A DNA stretch of 64,000 nt from Bradyrhizobium elkanii WSM2783 (GCF_000472865.1 NZ_AXAP01000005.1:1-64000), one strand, 5' to 3'; counted from the stretch's first letter, positions 17,582 through 27,137 are shown. A program made the numbers and translations. The notes: generated by a model not told the origin, from the sequence alone.

Positions 17582-18865
17582 TCACACCGTCTCTATCAGC
17601 ATGGCGCCGCCCTGCCCGCCGCCGATGCATTCGGTGGCGATGCCGCGCCGCGTGCCGAGCCGCTTCATGACGTTGACGAGATGCAGCACGATGCGGTTGC
17701 CGCTGGTGCCGACGGGATGGCCGAGGCTGATCGCGCCGCCATCGACGTTGAGCTTCGCACGATCAATTTCGCCCGCCGCGCCGTCGAGACCGAGGATCTC
17801 GCGACAGAATTTTTCATCGTTCCAGGCCGCAAGGCAGCCGAGCACCTGCGTCGCAAAGGCCTCGTTCAACTCCCAGGTCTCGACGTCCTGCAAGCTCAAG
17901 TCATTGCGCTTCAAGAGCGCGGTCGCCGAGAGCACGGGTCCGAGCCCCATGATGCTAGGATCAAGCGCGGCCCACTGGCTGTCGAGGATGACGGCCTTCG
18001 GCTTCAGCCCGTGCTTGGCCACCGCCTCCTCGGAAGCGAGGATAACCCAGGAAGCGCCGTCGGTGATCTGCGAGGAATTGCCCGCGGTGACCTGGCCCCA
18101 TGGGCGCTCGAACACCGGCTTGAGTTTTGCCAAGGTCTCCGGCGTCGAGTCCGGGCGGACGCCGTCGTCGTGATCGTAGAACCTGCCGTCGCGCGAGAAC
18201 GAGGTCTCGACTTCGCCCTTCAGCCAGCCTTCGGCTTGCGCTTTCGCTAGACGGCGGTGACTCTCTGCGGCGTAGGCATCCGATTGTGCGCGGGTGATGC
18301 CGAAGAGATGACTGACGACCTCGGCGGTCTGGCCCATGTTGAGCTCAGTGATGGGATCGGTCAGCCCGCGCTCCAGGCCGATGATCGGCTTGAAATAACC
18401 GGGACGGAGCTTGAAGAAGGCGGCGATCTTCGCACCCATGCCCTTGGCGCCGGCGAGGCCAGCGAACCAGCGCACGCCGGCATTGGGCCACACCAGAGGC
18501 GCGTGGCTAAGCGCCTCAGCGCCGCCGGCAAGGATGAGATCGGCTGTGCCTTCGCGAATATAGCGGTAGCCAGTATCGATCGATTGCATGCCGGAGCCGC
18601 AATTGATTTGCACGGTGAAGGCGACCATCTTCTCGCCCATGCCGAGCCGGAGCGCGGCGACACGCGCCGGGTTCATCTCGTCGGCAATGACATTGACGCA
18701 GCCGAGGATCACCTGATCGAAGGCATCGGGCGCGAACGGCTGCCGCGCCAATAGGGGCCGGCCGCATTGCACGGCAAGGTCAACAGGCGTGAACGGTCCT
18801 GGACCGGAGCGCGCCTTCAGGAACGGCGTGCGGCTGCCGTCAACAATAAAGACCGGTCGCGCCAT
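17582..18865 (-). CDS. Acetyl-CoA C-acyltransferase (thiolase), FadI-like
   Basis: This thiolase cleaves 3-ketoacyl-CoA to acetyl-CoA and a shortened acyl-CoA. It has 427 residues, as in FadI-type thiolases, from the ATG at 18865 (MARPVFIVDGSRTPF). The nucleophile is C89 in NCGSGMQS. The second active-site set is GHPVGTSGNR (His) and CIGGGQGGAML (Cys) near the C-terminus. The start overlaps the acyl-CoA dehydrogenase stop as ATGA. The long in-frame upstream reading to 19375 lies wholly in the dehydrogenase gene and is rejected. Confidence 0.93.
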   Translation of the reverse strand: MARPVFIVDGSRTPFLKARSGPGPFTPVDLAVQCGRPLLARQPFAPDAFDQVILGCVNVIADEMNPARVAALRLGMGEKMVAFTVQINCGSGMQSIDTGYRYIREGTADLILAGGAEALSHAPLVWPNAGVRWFAGLAGAKGMGAKIAAFFKLRPGYFKPIIGLERGLTDPITELNMGQTAEVVSHLFGITRAQSDAYAAESHRRLAKAQAEGWLKGEVETSFSRDGRFYDHDDGVRPDSTPETLAKLKPVFERPWGQVTAGNSSQITDGASWVILASEEAVAKHGLKPKAVILDSQWAALDPSIMGLGPVLSATALLKRNDLSLQDVETWELNEAFATQVLGCLAAWNDEKFCREILGLDGAAGEIDRAKLNVDGGAISLGHPVGTSGNRIVLHLVNVMKRLGTRRGIATECIGGGQGGAMLIETV

Positions 18866-21132
18866 CAGCTCGCAGCCCTCTGCTCTCCCAATTCCTGGAA
18901 GAACTGATGCACGTCGGCGCCCTTCCTGTAAATCGGCGACAGCGCCTCGGGCGCGAAATCGTCGACCTCGATCACCGCGGCGACCGCCGCGTGGGCGGCT
19001 ATGAGCTTGTCGGCATCCGATTGGGTGATGACGCCCTTTTTCACCGCTTCGTGTGGATCGCGCAGGCGTGCGGCGCGCATGTGCCTGGAGATATCCTCGG
19101 TCGCGGTGAACAGGCGGAAGGCCTTCTCCAGCCGCGCCACACCGCCGTCGTCTTCGACGAAGGCCAGATCGGGCGTGATGCGATCGCGCGCGGCCGACGG
19201 CTCCAGCACCAGCGCGGCGCATTGATGCACGACGCGGTCGGAAGGCCCGAGCACGCGCGCCCCGAACGGCTGGATCAAGAGCTTCAGGAAGCCTGCAATG
19301 AAGCGGTTCGGCAGGTTGGCGAGGATCTCCGCAAAACGGTTCTCGATGGTCTTGAAGCCGCTCGCCATGCACCATTCGAGCGCGGCGAAATCTTCCTTCT
19401 GTCGGCCTTCATCCTGCCAGCGCTTGAGCGCGGCGGAGAGCAGATAGAGCTCGGAGAGGATGTCGCCGAAACGGGCCGAGAGCATCTCCTTGCGCTTGAG
19501 CGCGCCGCCGAGCGTGAGCAGCGCCATGTCGGCGCAAATCGCAAAGGCCGAAGAGTAGCGCGAGAGCTGGCGGTAGAATTTCGTGGCGTCGCCCGCATCG
19601 GGAGCCGGTGCGAACAGGCCGAAGGTCCAGCTTCGCCCCATCGCGCGGAACATGGTCTTGAAGGTATGGCCGATATGCTTCCATACCGCCTTGTCGAAGG
19701 CGTCCAGGCCCTTGGCACGGTCGGCTTCGCCGAGCGCGGTCATCTCCTCGAGCAGATAAGGATGGGCGCGGATCGCGCCCTGGCCGAACACGATCAGATT
19801 GCGAGTGAGGATATTGGCGCCTTCCACGGTGATGCCGACCGGCACCGCGCGATGCAGATTGCCGAGATAGTTTTGCGGGCCGTCGATCACGGCCTTGCCG
19901 CCATGGATGTCCATGGCGTCGTCGATCGCGATCCGCATCCGCTCGGTGGCGTGCAGTTTCATGATGCCGGAGATGACCGCGGGATGATGGCCGGCGTTCA
20001 GCGCGGCGCAGGTCAATCGCCGCGCGGCATCGAGCAGATAGGCGGTGCCGACGATGCGGGCGAGCGGCTCCTCGACGCCTTCGAACTTGGAGATTGAGAT
20101 GCCGAACTGTTCGCGGATGCGGGCATAGGCGCCGGTGGTGCGCGCGGCATAGGCGGCGCCGGCCGCCGACAATGACGGCAGCGAGATGCCGCGGCCGGCG
20201 GCGAGCGCGGTCATCAGCATCTTCCAGCCTTGTCCAAGGCGCTCCTTGCCGCCGATGATGTAGTCGAGCGGGATGAAAACGTCGTGGCCCCGGTTCGGGC
20301 CGTTCTGGAACACCTGCATCGCCGGCAAATGGCGGTGGCCGATCTCAACGCCGGGCAAATGGGACGGGATCAGCGCGACCGTGATGCCGAGCTCTTCCTG
20401 GTCACTGAGGAGATGATCGGGATCGTAAGCCTTGAAAGCGAGACCGAGCAACGTCGCAACGGGTCCGAGCGTGATATAGCGCTTGTGCCAGTTGAGGCGC
20501 AGGCCGATCACCTCAACGCCCTCGAAATTGCCTTTGCAGATGATGCCGGTGTCAACCATCGAGGCCGCATCCGATCCTGCTTCCGGGCTGGTGAGGCCGA
20601 AGCAAGGAATGTCGTGGCCGGAGGCCAGACGCGGCAGCCATTTCTCCTGCTGCTCTTTGGTGCCAAAGCGCATCAGCAGCTCGCCGGGGCCGAGCGAGTT
20701 CGGCACCATCACGGTGACGGCGGCGGTCAGCGAGCGCGAGGAGAGTTTTCGCACCACCTCGGAATGCGCATAAGGCGAGAAGCCGAGGCCGCCGAATTGC
20801 TTCGGGATGATCATGCCGAAAAATTTTTCGCGCTTGATGAAGTCCCAGACCTCGCGCGGCAGGTCGCGCCACTCCCAGAAGATCTTCCATTCGTCGAGCA
20901 TCCTGCAGAGCTCGTCGACTGGGCCGCCCAAGAAGGCCTTTTCCTCGTCCGTGAGTTCGGCTTGGGGATAGGCGAGCAGCTTCGACCAATCGGGATTGCC
21001 ACTGAAGAGGTCGGCATCCCACCAGACGTCGCCGGCTTCCAGCGCCTCGCGCTCGGTGTCCGACATGGTCGGCATCACGCCGCGGGCGAACCCAAAGATC
21101 GGCTTGGTGACGAAGTCGCGACGGAAACTCAT
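18865..21132 (-). CDS. FadE-type acyl-CoA dehydrogenase
   Basis: This FAD enzyme introduces the trans-2 double bond in fatty acyl-CoA, the first step of beta-oxidation. The 755-residue product has the long FadE architecture. Acyl-CoA dehydrogenase domains span about residues 60-470, with FGLTSPEAGSDAASM and the C-terminal FAD segment including VEGANILTRNLIVFGQG. The extra C-terminal DUF1974 domain occupies about 470-740. The ATG at 21132 (MSFRRDF) follows GAGGAT; an in-frame codon 12 residues upstream is possible. First gene of a four-gene operon with no gaps larger than 2 bases, which strongly supports joint function. Confidence 0.93.
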   Translation of the reverse strand: MSFRRDFVTKPIFGFARGVMPTMSDTEREALEAGDVWWDADLFSGNPDWSKLLAYPQAELTDEEKAFLGGPVDELCRMLDEWKIFWEWRDLPREVWDFIKREKFFGMIIPKQFGGLGFSPYAHSEVVRKLSSRSLTAAVTVMVPNSLGPGELLMRFGTKEQQEKWLPRLASGHDIPCFGLTSPEAGSDAASMVDTGIICKGNFEGVEVIGLRLNWHKRYITLGPVATLLGLAFKAYDPDHLLSDQEELGITVALIPSHLPGVEIGHRHLPAMQVFQNGPNRGHDVFIPLDYIIGGKERLGQGWKMLMTALAAGRGISLPSLSAAGAAYAARTTGAYARIREQFGISISKFEGVEEPLARIVGTAYLLDAARRLTCAALNAGHHPAVISGIMKLHATERMRIAIDDAMDIHGGKAVIDGPQNYLGNLHRAVPVGITVEGANILTRNLIVFGQGAIRAHPYLLEEMTALGEADRAKGLDAFDKAVWKHIGHTFKTMFRAMGRSWTFGLFAPAPDAGDATKFYRQLSRYSSAFAICADMALLTLGGALKRKEMLSARFGDILSELYLLSAALKRWQDEGRQKEDFAALEWCMASGFKTIENRFAEILANLPNRFIAGFLKLLIQPFGARVLGPSDRVVHQCAALVLEPSAARDRITPDLAFVEDDGGVARLEKAFRLFTATEDISRHMRAARLRDPHEAVKKGVITQSDADKLIAAHAAVAAVIEVDDFAPEALSPIYRKGADVHQFFQELGEQRAAS

Positions 21133-21278
21133 GGCGGTATCCTCATGATCGGCGGCGCGTTCCAGCATATTTTAGCGGAAAGTGGCCGACAGAAGTGAAC
21201 ACTTCGCTGGCAAATTGGCGCGAATTGACGCGGTCGATATAACGACCGAAGCGCGGTGCCAGTTCCCGGGATGAGCTT

Positions 21279-21368
21279 CGTAGCCCGGATGGAGCGCAGC
21301 GCAATCCGGGGTTATCTCGCAAACGGATTCGATTATCCCGGGTTGCGCTGCGCTTCACCCGGGCTACG
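21279..21368. repeat. Palindromic intergenic repeat, family E
   Basis: The arms are CGTAGCCCGGATGGAGCGCA and its near complement ending TGCGCTTCACCCGGGCTACG, joined by a short variable centre. Other copies lie at 27194-27280 and 31718-31805. It ends 16 bases from the stop codon of the flavin reductase-like gene. Confidence 0.85.
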
Positions 21369-21384
21369 CATCTACGCGTCCCAC

Positions 21385-22008
21385 CTAATCCGGGCGGACC
21401 ATCTCGAACATGGCCTCAGGCCGGATCTCGAAATAGTCGCCGCGGCGGCCGGCGCGGACGATGGGGCGCGCGGCGGCGGTCTGGTAGACGCCGTCCTTGA
21501 TCATGGCCTTATCGATGTGCACGGCGACGACTTCGCCGAAGGTCACCCAGGCCGGCACCTTGTCGCCGCCCGCGTTCTGGAGCTGGATGATCTGGGTCAG
21601 CTTGCACTCGAAGGACACCGGGCTCTCCGCTACTCGCGGCACGTTGACGATCTTGCTCGGGGCCGCCGTCAAGCCCGCGACCGAGAACTCGTTGACGTCG
21701 TGTGCGACATGGGCGGCGGTCGCGTTCATCTGCTTCGCCAGGTCCATGGTGGCGAGATTCCAGACGAACTCCTTGGTCTCCTGGATATTGGCAACACTGT
21801 CCTTCCAGGACGTGGAGGAGAAGCCGATGATCGGCGGGACGTAGCAGAATCCGTTGAAGAAGCTGTAGGGCGCGAGGTTGACGTGGCCCTTGGCGTCGCG
21901 CGAGGAGATCCAGCCGATCGGGCGCGGGGCGATGATGGCGTTGAAGGGATCGTGCTTGAGGCCGTGGCCGTTCTTCGGCTCGTAATAATGCAGGTCTTTC
22001 GCGGTCAC
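21385..22008 (-). CDS. Flavin reductase-like domain protein
   Basis: This 207-residue protein belongs to the flavin reductase-like (FMN-binding split barrel, DIM6/NTAB) group. The N-terminal pattern FNAIIAPRPIGWISSRDAKG and the downstream NLAPYSFFNGFCYVPPIIGFS are typical of this family. Members bind FMN; some supply reduced flavin to monooxygenases, but no monooxygenase gene is adjacent. It is a single leftward gene flanked by repeats E and B, so it is probably transcribed alone. The specific substrate is unknown. Confidence 0.85.
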   Translation of the reverse strand: MTAKDLHYYEPKNGHGLKHDPFNAIIAPRPIGWISSRDAKGHVNLAPYSFFNGFCYVPPIIGFSSTSWKDSVANIQETKEFVWNLATMDLAKQMNATAAHVAHDVNEFSVAGLTAAPSKIVNVPRVAESPVSFECKLTQIIQLQNAGGDKVPAWVTFGEVVAVHIDKAMIKDGVYQTAAARPIVRAGRRGDYFEIRPEAMFEMVRPD

Positions 22009-22030
22009 GCTGAATTCCTCGAGGATACGG

Positions 22031-22111
22031 CGTCATTCCGGGATGGTCCGAAGGACCAGACCCGGAATCTCGAGATTCCGGGTTCGATGCTTCGCATCGC
22101 CCCGGAATGAC
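22031..22111. repeat. Palindromic intergenic repeat, family B
   Basis: The arms CGTCATTCCGGG and CCCCGGAATGAC flank a shorter centre than other copies (CCCGGAATCTCGAGATTCCGGG is itself palindromic). It lies between the tetR 3' end and the flavin reductase-like gene. Confidence 0.85.
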
Positions 22112-22121
22112 CAGGATGATG

Positions 22122-22733
22122 TCAGTTCGTCAACTTACCACGCGGCGAGAGACCCGCGATCACAAAATCGATCATCTGGTCGATGGTCGGGCCCGGCTTG
22201 GTGGCGCATTGGGCGATCATCTGCGGATGGAAGAAGCGCATCATCGCGGTGCAGGCGCAGAGCGAGGCGAGGTGCACGTCCGGAACGTCGAATTCGCCGG
22301 AGGCCGCCCCCTGCCCGATCACCTGGCCGATGGTGGAGGCGATCATCTCCATATGGGCGATGCAGACGTCCCAATCCTCCTGCATCGCGATCTCGACCAT
22401 CTCGTGCAGCTTGGAGTCGCCGACATAGCGCTCCGTGTTCATGCGGTTGACGGTCTTCATCAGGTCGCGCAGGCGCACAGTCGCCGGGCCCGGCAACCGC
22501 ACGATCCGCTGCGCCTCGACCTCGACCTCGCCCATCAGCGTCCGCGCCACGCCCTCGTGGATCGCCTTCTTCGAATCGAAGAAGCGATACACGTTGGCGG
22601 GGCTCATCCGGAGCTCCTTGGCGATGTCGGCGACCGTGGTCTTCTGGTAGCCGATCTGACGGAACAACCGTTCGGCCACCACGAGAATCCGCTCCCGGGT
22701 GTCACTTTCGATATGTTCCGAAACCAGCGTCAT
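22122..22733 (-). CDS. TetR-family regulator of the adjacent RND pump
   Basis: This 203-residue TetR-type repressor is chosen from the ATG at 22733 (MTLVSEHIESDT). The N-terminal helix-turn-helix (about residues 10-55) contains ADIAKELRMSPANVYRFF, a very typical TetR recognition region. The C-terminal ligand domain is helical and family-variable. A TTG 11 codons upstream (22766) would abut the RND stop and is a possible alternative. It is the third gene of the efflux operon, so it would be autoregulated through the promoter at 27086-27114. A sequence resembling the operator lies just upstream of the gene. Confidence 0.9.
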   Translation of the reverse strand: MTLVSEHIESDTRERILVVAERLFRQIGYQKTTVADIAKELRMSPANVYRFFDSKKAIHEGVARTLMGEVEVEAQRIVRLPGPATVRLRDLMKTVNRMNTERYVGDSKLHEMVEIAMQEDWDVCIAHMEMIASTIGQVIGQGAASGEFDVPDVHLASLCACTAMMRFFHPQMIAQCATKPGPTIDQMIDFVIAGLSPRGKLTN

Positions 22734-22766
22734 CTGTGAGGACTCAATTATGCGTTCACTGTTCAA

Positions 22767-25700
22767 CTATTCAGCGGCCTCAGCAAGCGGAATTGCCGGG
22801 CGCGCATTGCCGTCATGCTGCGCCGCCGAAGCGGCTTCCTCGCCCGCGCCGCTCTCCTCCAGGCTCTTGCGGAACCATAGGGCATAAAGGCCCGGCAGGT
22901 ACAAGAGCGTCAGGAAGGTCGCGACGAACAGGCCGCCCATGATGGTGATCGCCATCGGGCCCCAGAACGCCGAGCGCGACAGCGGGATCATCGCCAGGAT
23001 CGCGGCCAGTGCGGTCAACACCACCGGGCGAGCGCGGCGGACCGTGGCCTCCACGATCGCCTCCTTGCGGGTCAGGCCGTGGGCAACATCGGTCTCGATC
23101 TGATCGACCAGGATCACGGTGTTGCGCATGATCATGCCGGCGAGCGCGATCAGGCCGAGCAGCGCCACGAAGCCGAACGGCTGGTTGGCGACGTTCAGGC
23201 CCAGCGAAGCGCCGACAATGCCGAGCGGCGCCGTCAGGAACACCAGGATCAGGCGCGAGAAGCTCTGCAGCTGGATCATCAGCAGCGTCAGCATCACCAG
23301 CACCATCATCGGGAAGAGCACGAAGATCGAGGCATTGCCCTTGGCCGATTCCTCGAACGCGCCGCCCGGCTCGATCCGGTAGGCCGGCTCGAGATGGTTC
23401 TGGATCTCCTTGAGCTTGGGCGAGATCTGGTTGGTGACATCGGGTGCCTGTACGCCGTCGACGACGTCGGAGCGCACAGTGATCGCCATGTCGCGGTTAC
23501 GCCGCCACAGGATCGGCTCCTCATGAGCATATTCGATTTTGGCAATCTGCTGCAGCGGCACCGCGACACCATTGCGTGAGGTGATCGTGAGATCGCCGAC
23601 GCGCCCCAGATCGAGCCGCTCGGACGGCACGGCGCGGGCGACCACGCCGACCTTCTCGATGCCGTCGCGGATGGTCGTAACCGGCGCGCCCGAGATCAGC
23701 ATCGACAGCGCCTGCGAGACCTCCTGCGGGGTGAGGCCCAGCGCGCGGGCACGGTCCTGGTCGACGACCAGCTTCAGGTAGGGCGACTGCTCGTTCCAGT
23801 CGAGCTGCACGTCCTTGACGTTCGGGTTCTGCCGCATGACGTCGCGCACCTGATAGGCGATATCGCGGACCTTCTGGGCGTCGGGACCGATCACGCGGAA
23901 CTGAACGGGGAAGCCGACGGGCGGGCCGAAATTGAAGCGGTCGACGCGCACGCGCGCCTCGTTCAGCGCGCCATTGGCCGCCGCATTCTCGATCTTGGCC
24001 TTGATGCGCTCGCGCGCCTCGACGTCCTTGGACAGGATTACGATCTCGGCAAAGGCCTCGTTCGGCAGTTGCGGGTTGAGGCCGAGCCAGAAGCGCGGCG
24101 AGCCTTGGCCGACATAGGCGGTGTAGGTCGCAATATCCTTGTCGCCTTTCAGAAGGTCCTCGGCCTTCTTGACGGCCTTCTCGGTCACGTTGAAGGCGGT
24201 GCCTTCCGGCAGGCGGAGCTGCAGGAACAGCTCGGGACGCTCGGAGAGCGGGAAGAACTGCTGCTGGACGTGGCCGAAGGCAACGATCGAGGCGACGAAC
24301 ACGCCGACCGTGGACGCCACCACCGTGATGCGGTGATTGACGCACCACTGCACCACCGCGCGCAAACCGCGGTAAAGCCGGGTCTCGTAGATCGCGTGCG
24401 GATCGTGGTTATGATGCACCTTGATGTTGGGGAGCAGCTTCACGCCGATATAGGGCGTGAAGATCACCGCAACGAACCAGGACGCGACCAGCGCGATCGC
24501 AACGATCCAGAAGATGCCGCCGGCATATTCGCCGACCGCCGAATTGGCAAAACCGATCGGCAGGAAGCCGGCCGCGGTGACCAGCGTGCCCGTCAGCATC
24601 GGAAACGCCGTGGATTCCCAGGCGAACGATGCGGCGCGCATGCGGTCCCAGCCCTGCTCCATCTTCACCACCATCATTTCGACCGCGATGATGGCATCGT
24701 CGACCAGGAGGCCGAGCGCGATGATCAGCGCGCCCAAGGTGATGCGGTGCAGGTCGAGCGACATCGCGTTCATGACGATGAAGACGATCGCGAGCACCAA
24801 GGGCACCGACAGCGCCACCACGATGCCGGTGCGCCAGCCGAGCGCGAGGAAGGAGACGAACAGCACGATCGCGAGCGCTTCGACGAAGGAGTGCACGAAC
24901 TCGCTGACCGCATGCTCGACCACCTTCGGCTGGTCAGCGATCTGCTCGACCTCGATGCCCTGCGGCACCGCCTTCATGAAGTCGGCGGTCGCCTTCTCGA
25001 CGTCCTTGCCGAGGTCGAGGATGTTGGCGCCCTTGGCGGTGACGATGCCAATGCCGATCGCGGGCTTGCCTTCCTGGCGCACGGTGAAGGTCGGCGGATC
25101 GACGAAGCCGTGGGTGACGGTTGCGATATCGCCCAACCGGAACACGCGGCCGTTGCTCTCGACCGGGCTCTCAGCCACCGCCTTGGCGCCGTCGAGCGCG
25201 CCGGTGACGCGCAGCGGCACGCGCTGCGAGGACGTCTCGACCGTGCCGGCCGGGGTGACATTGTTCTGCTTGGCGAGCGAGTCGAACAGCGCCTGCGGGG
25301 TGATGCCGAGGGTAGCGAGCTTGGCGTGGGAGAACTCGACATAGATGCGCTCGTCCTGGGTGCCGTAGAAGTCGACCTTGGTCACCCCCGGCACGCGCAG
25401 CAGCCGCTGGCGGAAGCCTTCGGCCGCCTTTTTCAACTGCGCGTAATCGGCGCCGTCGCCGGTCATCATATAGAGGATCGAATCGACGTCGGAGAACTCG
25501 TCATTGACGACGGGACCGAGGATTCCTTGCGGCAACTGGCCCTGCACGTCGACCAGCTTCTTGCGCAGCAGGTAAAAGAGATAGGGCACGTCCTTCGGCG
25601 GCGTCGAGTCGCGGAACGTCACCTGCATCGCCACGAAGGCCGGCTTGGAATAGGTCTGCACCTTCTCGAAATACGGCAGTTCCTGCAGCTTCTTCTCGAT

Positions 25701-25907
25701 GGGGTCGGCGACCTGGGTCTGCATCTCGTTCGCAGTGGCGCCCGGCCACATCACGGAGACGTTGACCACTTTCACCGTGAAGAACGGATCCTCGGCGCGG
25801 CCGAGCTTCTGATAGGAGAAGTAGCCGGCGGCGGCGAGCGCGATCATCAGGAACAGGATCAGGGTCGGATGGCTCACCGCCCAGCCCGACAGGTTGAAGC
25901 GCTTCAT
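22767..25907 (-). CDS. RND efflux transporter permease
   Basis: This proton-driven inner-membrane pump is the trimeric RND component of a tripartite efflux system. The 1046-residue product has the normal RND length with twelve helices: TM1 near residues 10-28, two large periplasmic loops, and the TM4 proton-relay pair Asp-Asp in LGLLVDDAIIAVEMM. The ATG at 25907 (MKRFNLSGWAV) follows a clear GGAGG; four extra residues upstream are rejected. It belongs to the AcrB/MexB-like HAE1 superfamily, in the subgroup with shorter loops. The outer-membrane channel gene is not in the window. Substrates cannot be read from sequence. Confidence 0.93.
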   Translation of the reverse strand: MKRFNLSGWAVSHPTLILFLMIALAAAGYFSYQKLGRAEDPFFTVKVVNVSVMWPGATANEMQTQVADPIEKKLQELPYFEKVQTYSKPAFVAMQVTFRDSTPPKDVPYLFYLLRKKLVDVQGQLPQGILGPVVNDEFSDVDSILYMMTGDGADYAQLKKAAEGFRQRLLRVPGVTKVDFYGTQDERIYVEFSHAKLATLGITPQALFDSLAKQNNVTPAGTVETSSQRVPLRVTGALDGAKAVAESPVESNGRVFRLGDIATVTHGFVDPPTFTVRQEGKPAIGIGIVTAKGANILDLGKDVEKATADFMKAVPQGIEVEQIADQPKVVEHAVSEFVHSFVEALAIVLFVSFLALGWRTGIVVALSVPLVLAIVFIVMNAMSLDLHRITLGALIIALGLLVDDAIIAVEMMVVKMEQGWDRMRAASFAWESTAFPMLTGTLVTAAGFLPIGFANSAVGEYAGGIFWIVAIALVASWFVAVIFTPYIGVKLLPNIKVHHNHDPHAIYETRLYRGLRAVVQWCVNHRITVVASTVGVFVASIVAFGHVQQQFFPLSERPELFLQLRLPEGTAFNVTEKAVKKAEDLLKGDKDIATYTAYVGQGSPRFWLGLNPQLPNEAFAEIVILSKDVEARERIKAKIENAAANGALNEARVRVDRFNFGPPVGFPVQFRVIGPDAQKVRDIAYQVRDVMRQNPNVKDVQLDWNEQSPYLKLVVDQDRARALGLTPQEVSQALSMLISGAPVTTIRDGIEKVGVVARAVPSERLDLGRVGDLTITSRNGVAVPLQQIAKIEYAHEEPILWRRNRDMAITVRSDVVDGVQAPDVTNQISPKLKEIQNHLEPAYRIEPGGAFEESAKGNASIFVLFPMMVLVMLTLLMIQLQSFSRLILVFLTAPLGIVGASLGLNVANQPFGFVALLGLIALAGMIMRNTVILVDQIETDVAHGLTRKEAIVEATVRRARPVVLTALAAILAMIPLSRSAFWGPMAITIMGGLFVATFLTLLYLPGLYALWFRKSLEESGAGEEAASAAQHDGNARPAIPLAEAAE

Positions 25908-25946
25908 GTCACCCTCCAATATCCAAAACCGGTTGCGGCCGACGGA

Positions 25947-27053
25947 TCAGAACGACAGCGACGCCACGACGCGGACCTTCTGGGCCGGGTCGAGTTTCTG
26001 CACCCCGAGAGCGACCACTTTCGCGCCCTCCTCGACGCCGCCGGCGATGACGACGCAATTGCTCTCGTACGCCTTCACCTTGACCGGCTTCAGCGTGATC
26101 TCGCCGGCGTCGCCCACGACATAGAGCGAGGGTTCGCCGCCCTGGCTGTACAGCGCCGACAGCGGCAGCTTCGCCACGCGCTCGGTCTCGGCATCGGCGA
26201 GCGTCAGCGTCGCCGTCATGCCGAGCGAGACGTCGTCGCCGGCTTCCGGCAGCGAGAACTTGGCGAGATAGGTGCGGGTGGCGGGATCGGCCGAGGGCGC
26301 GACCTCACGCAGCTTTGCGGCGTACTTCTTCTTAGCCTCGGACCACAGCGTCACGGTCGCGACCCCGGTCTTGGCGCGGCCGAGCAAGGTCTCGGGGATC
26401 GCGACCACCGCCTCCTTCTCGCCGAGCCGCGCAACGCGGATCGAGGTCTGGCCGGCGGCCACGACCTGGCCGGGTTCAATCAGGGTCGAGGTGACGACAC
26501 CGCGGGTGTCGGCGACGAGCGTCGCATAGGAAAGTGAGTTCCTGGTCAGTTCGACCGAGCGTTCGGCGCGGTTGAGGCGGGCGCGGGCCTCATCCGCCGC
26601 GGCGCTGCTCTGGTCCAACTGCGCGTCCGTAGTCCAGCCCTTGGCCCGCAGGTCCTTGGCGCGCTTCTCGGCGGCCGCCGCCTGCGCCAGCACGCCGGTG
26701 GCGGCGCGCAGTTCGGCTTCAGCCTGCTCGGCCTGCAGCTTCAGGTCAACTTCGTCGAGGGTGGCGAGCGGCTGGCCGATATCGACGGTCTGGCCGACTT
26801 CGACGAGGCGCTTTGCGACCTTGCCAGCGACCCGGAAGCCCATGTCGCTTTCGATGCGCGGCTTGACCGTGCCGACAAAGCTGCGCTCGGGGGTCTCGGC
26901 CTCATAATGCACCATGGAGACCAGGACCGGACGCCCGGGATCGGCTTTCTCGGCGACCGTCTCGTCGCAGCCGGCCAGCGAAATCGCCGCCGCCGCGAGC
27001 AGCGCGCCAGCTAAAAGCTTGTAATAATTTGCGAAAATGGAACGGGCAAACAT
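25947..27053 (-). CDS. RND periplasmic adaptor lipoprotein
   Basis: This membrane-fusion protein links the RND pump to an outer-membrane channel. It has 368 residues from the ATG at 27053 (MFARSIFANYY), chosen because GGAGAG lies about 6 bases upstream; an ATG 4 codons earlier is the alternative. A lipobox LAGC puts the acylated cysteine at residue 29. Next come a lipoyl-type half (VGQTVDIGQPLATLDEVDL), an alpha-hairpin coiled coil (about 95-160, Ala/Glu/Arg-rich), the second lipoyl half (GVVTSTLIEPGQVV), and beta-barrel domains. First gene of the adaptor-pump-tetR operon, 39 bases before the pump gene. Confidence 0.92.
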   Translation of the reverse strand: MFARSIFANYYKLLAGALLAAAAISLAGCDETVAEKADPGRPVLVSMVHYEAETPERSFVGTVKPRIESDMGFRVAGKVAKRLVEVGQTVDIGQPLATLDEVDLKLQAEQAEAELRAATGVLAQAAAAEKRAKDLRAKGWTTDAQLDQSSAAADEARARLNRAERSVELTRNSLSYATLVADTRGVVTSTLIEPGQVVAAGQTSIRVARLGEKEAVVAIPETLLGRAKTGVATVTLWSEAKKKYAAKLREVAPSADPATRTYLAKFSLPEAGDDVSLGMTATLTLADAETERVAKLPLSALYSQGGEPSLYVVGDAGEITLKPVKVKAYESNCVVIAGGVEEGAKVVALGVQKLDPAQKVRVVASLSF

Positions 27054-27085
27054 CGGTCTCTCCATTGGGCTGATGTCTGATGAAG

Positions 27086-27114
27086 AGTATTGATTGAGTA
27101 CTGACGAATGTCAA
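27086..27114 (-). promoter_or_regulatory. Sigma70-type promoter of the RND efflux operon
   Basis: On the minus strand a perfect TTGACA (27114-27109) is followed by a 17-base spacer and AATACT (27091-27086). It lies about 35-60 bases upstream of the adaptor start. This is the best consensus promoter I see in the window. Confidence 0.7.
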
Positions 27115-27137
27115 TAATCGTCAGTGTTCAACACTGA
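27101..27137. promoter_or_regulatory. Candidate TetR operator dyads upstream of the RND operon
   Basis: A perfect 17-base palindrome, TCAGTGTTCAACACTGA, lies at 27121-27137. A second inverted repeat, CTGACGA (27101-27107) with TCGTCAG (27118-27124), brackets the -35 element and overlaps the first dyad. A similar 12-base half, TCACTGTTCAAC (11 of 12 bases identical), lies at 22756-22767 just before tetR. Binding by the TetR protein is inferred. Confidence 0.6.

Noticed and set aside
24069..26537. 822-codon open frame on the + strand opposite the RND genes
   Set aside because: It overlaps the RND pump and adaptor in antisense. The translated sequence is a long His/Arg/Asp-rich string with no domain, so it is a composition shadow.
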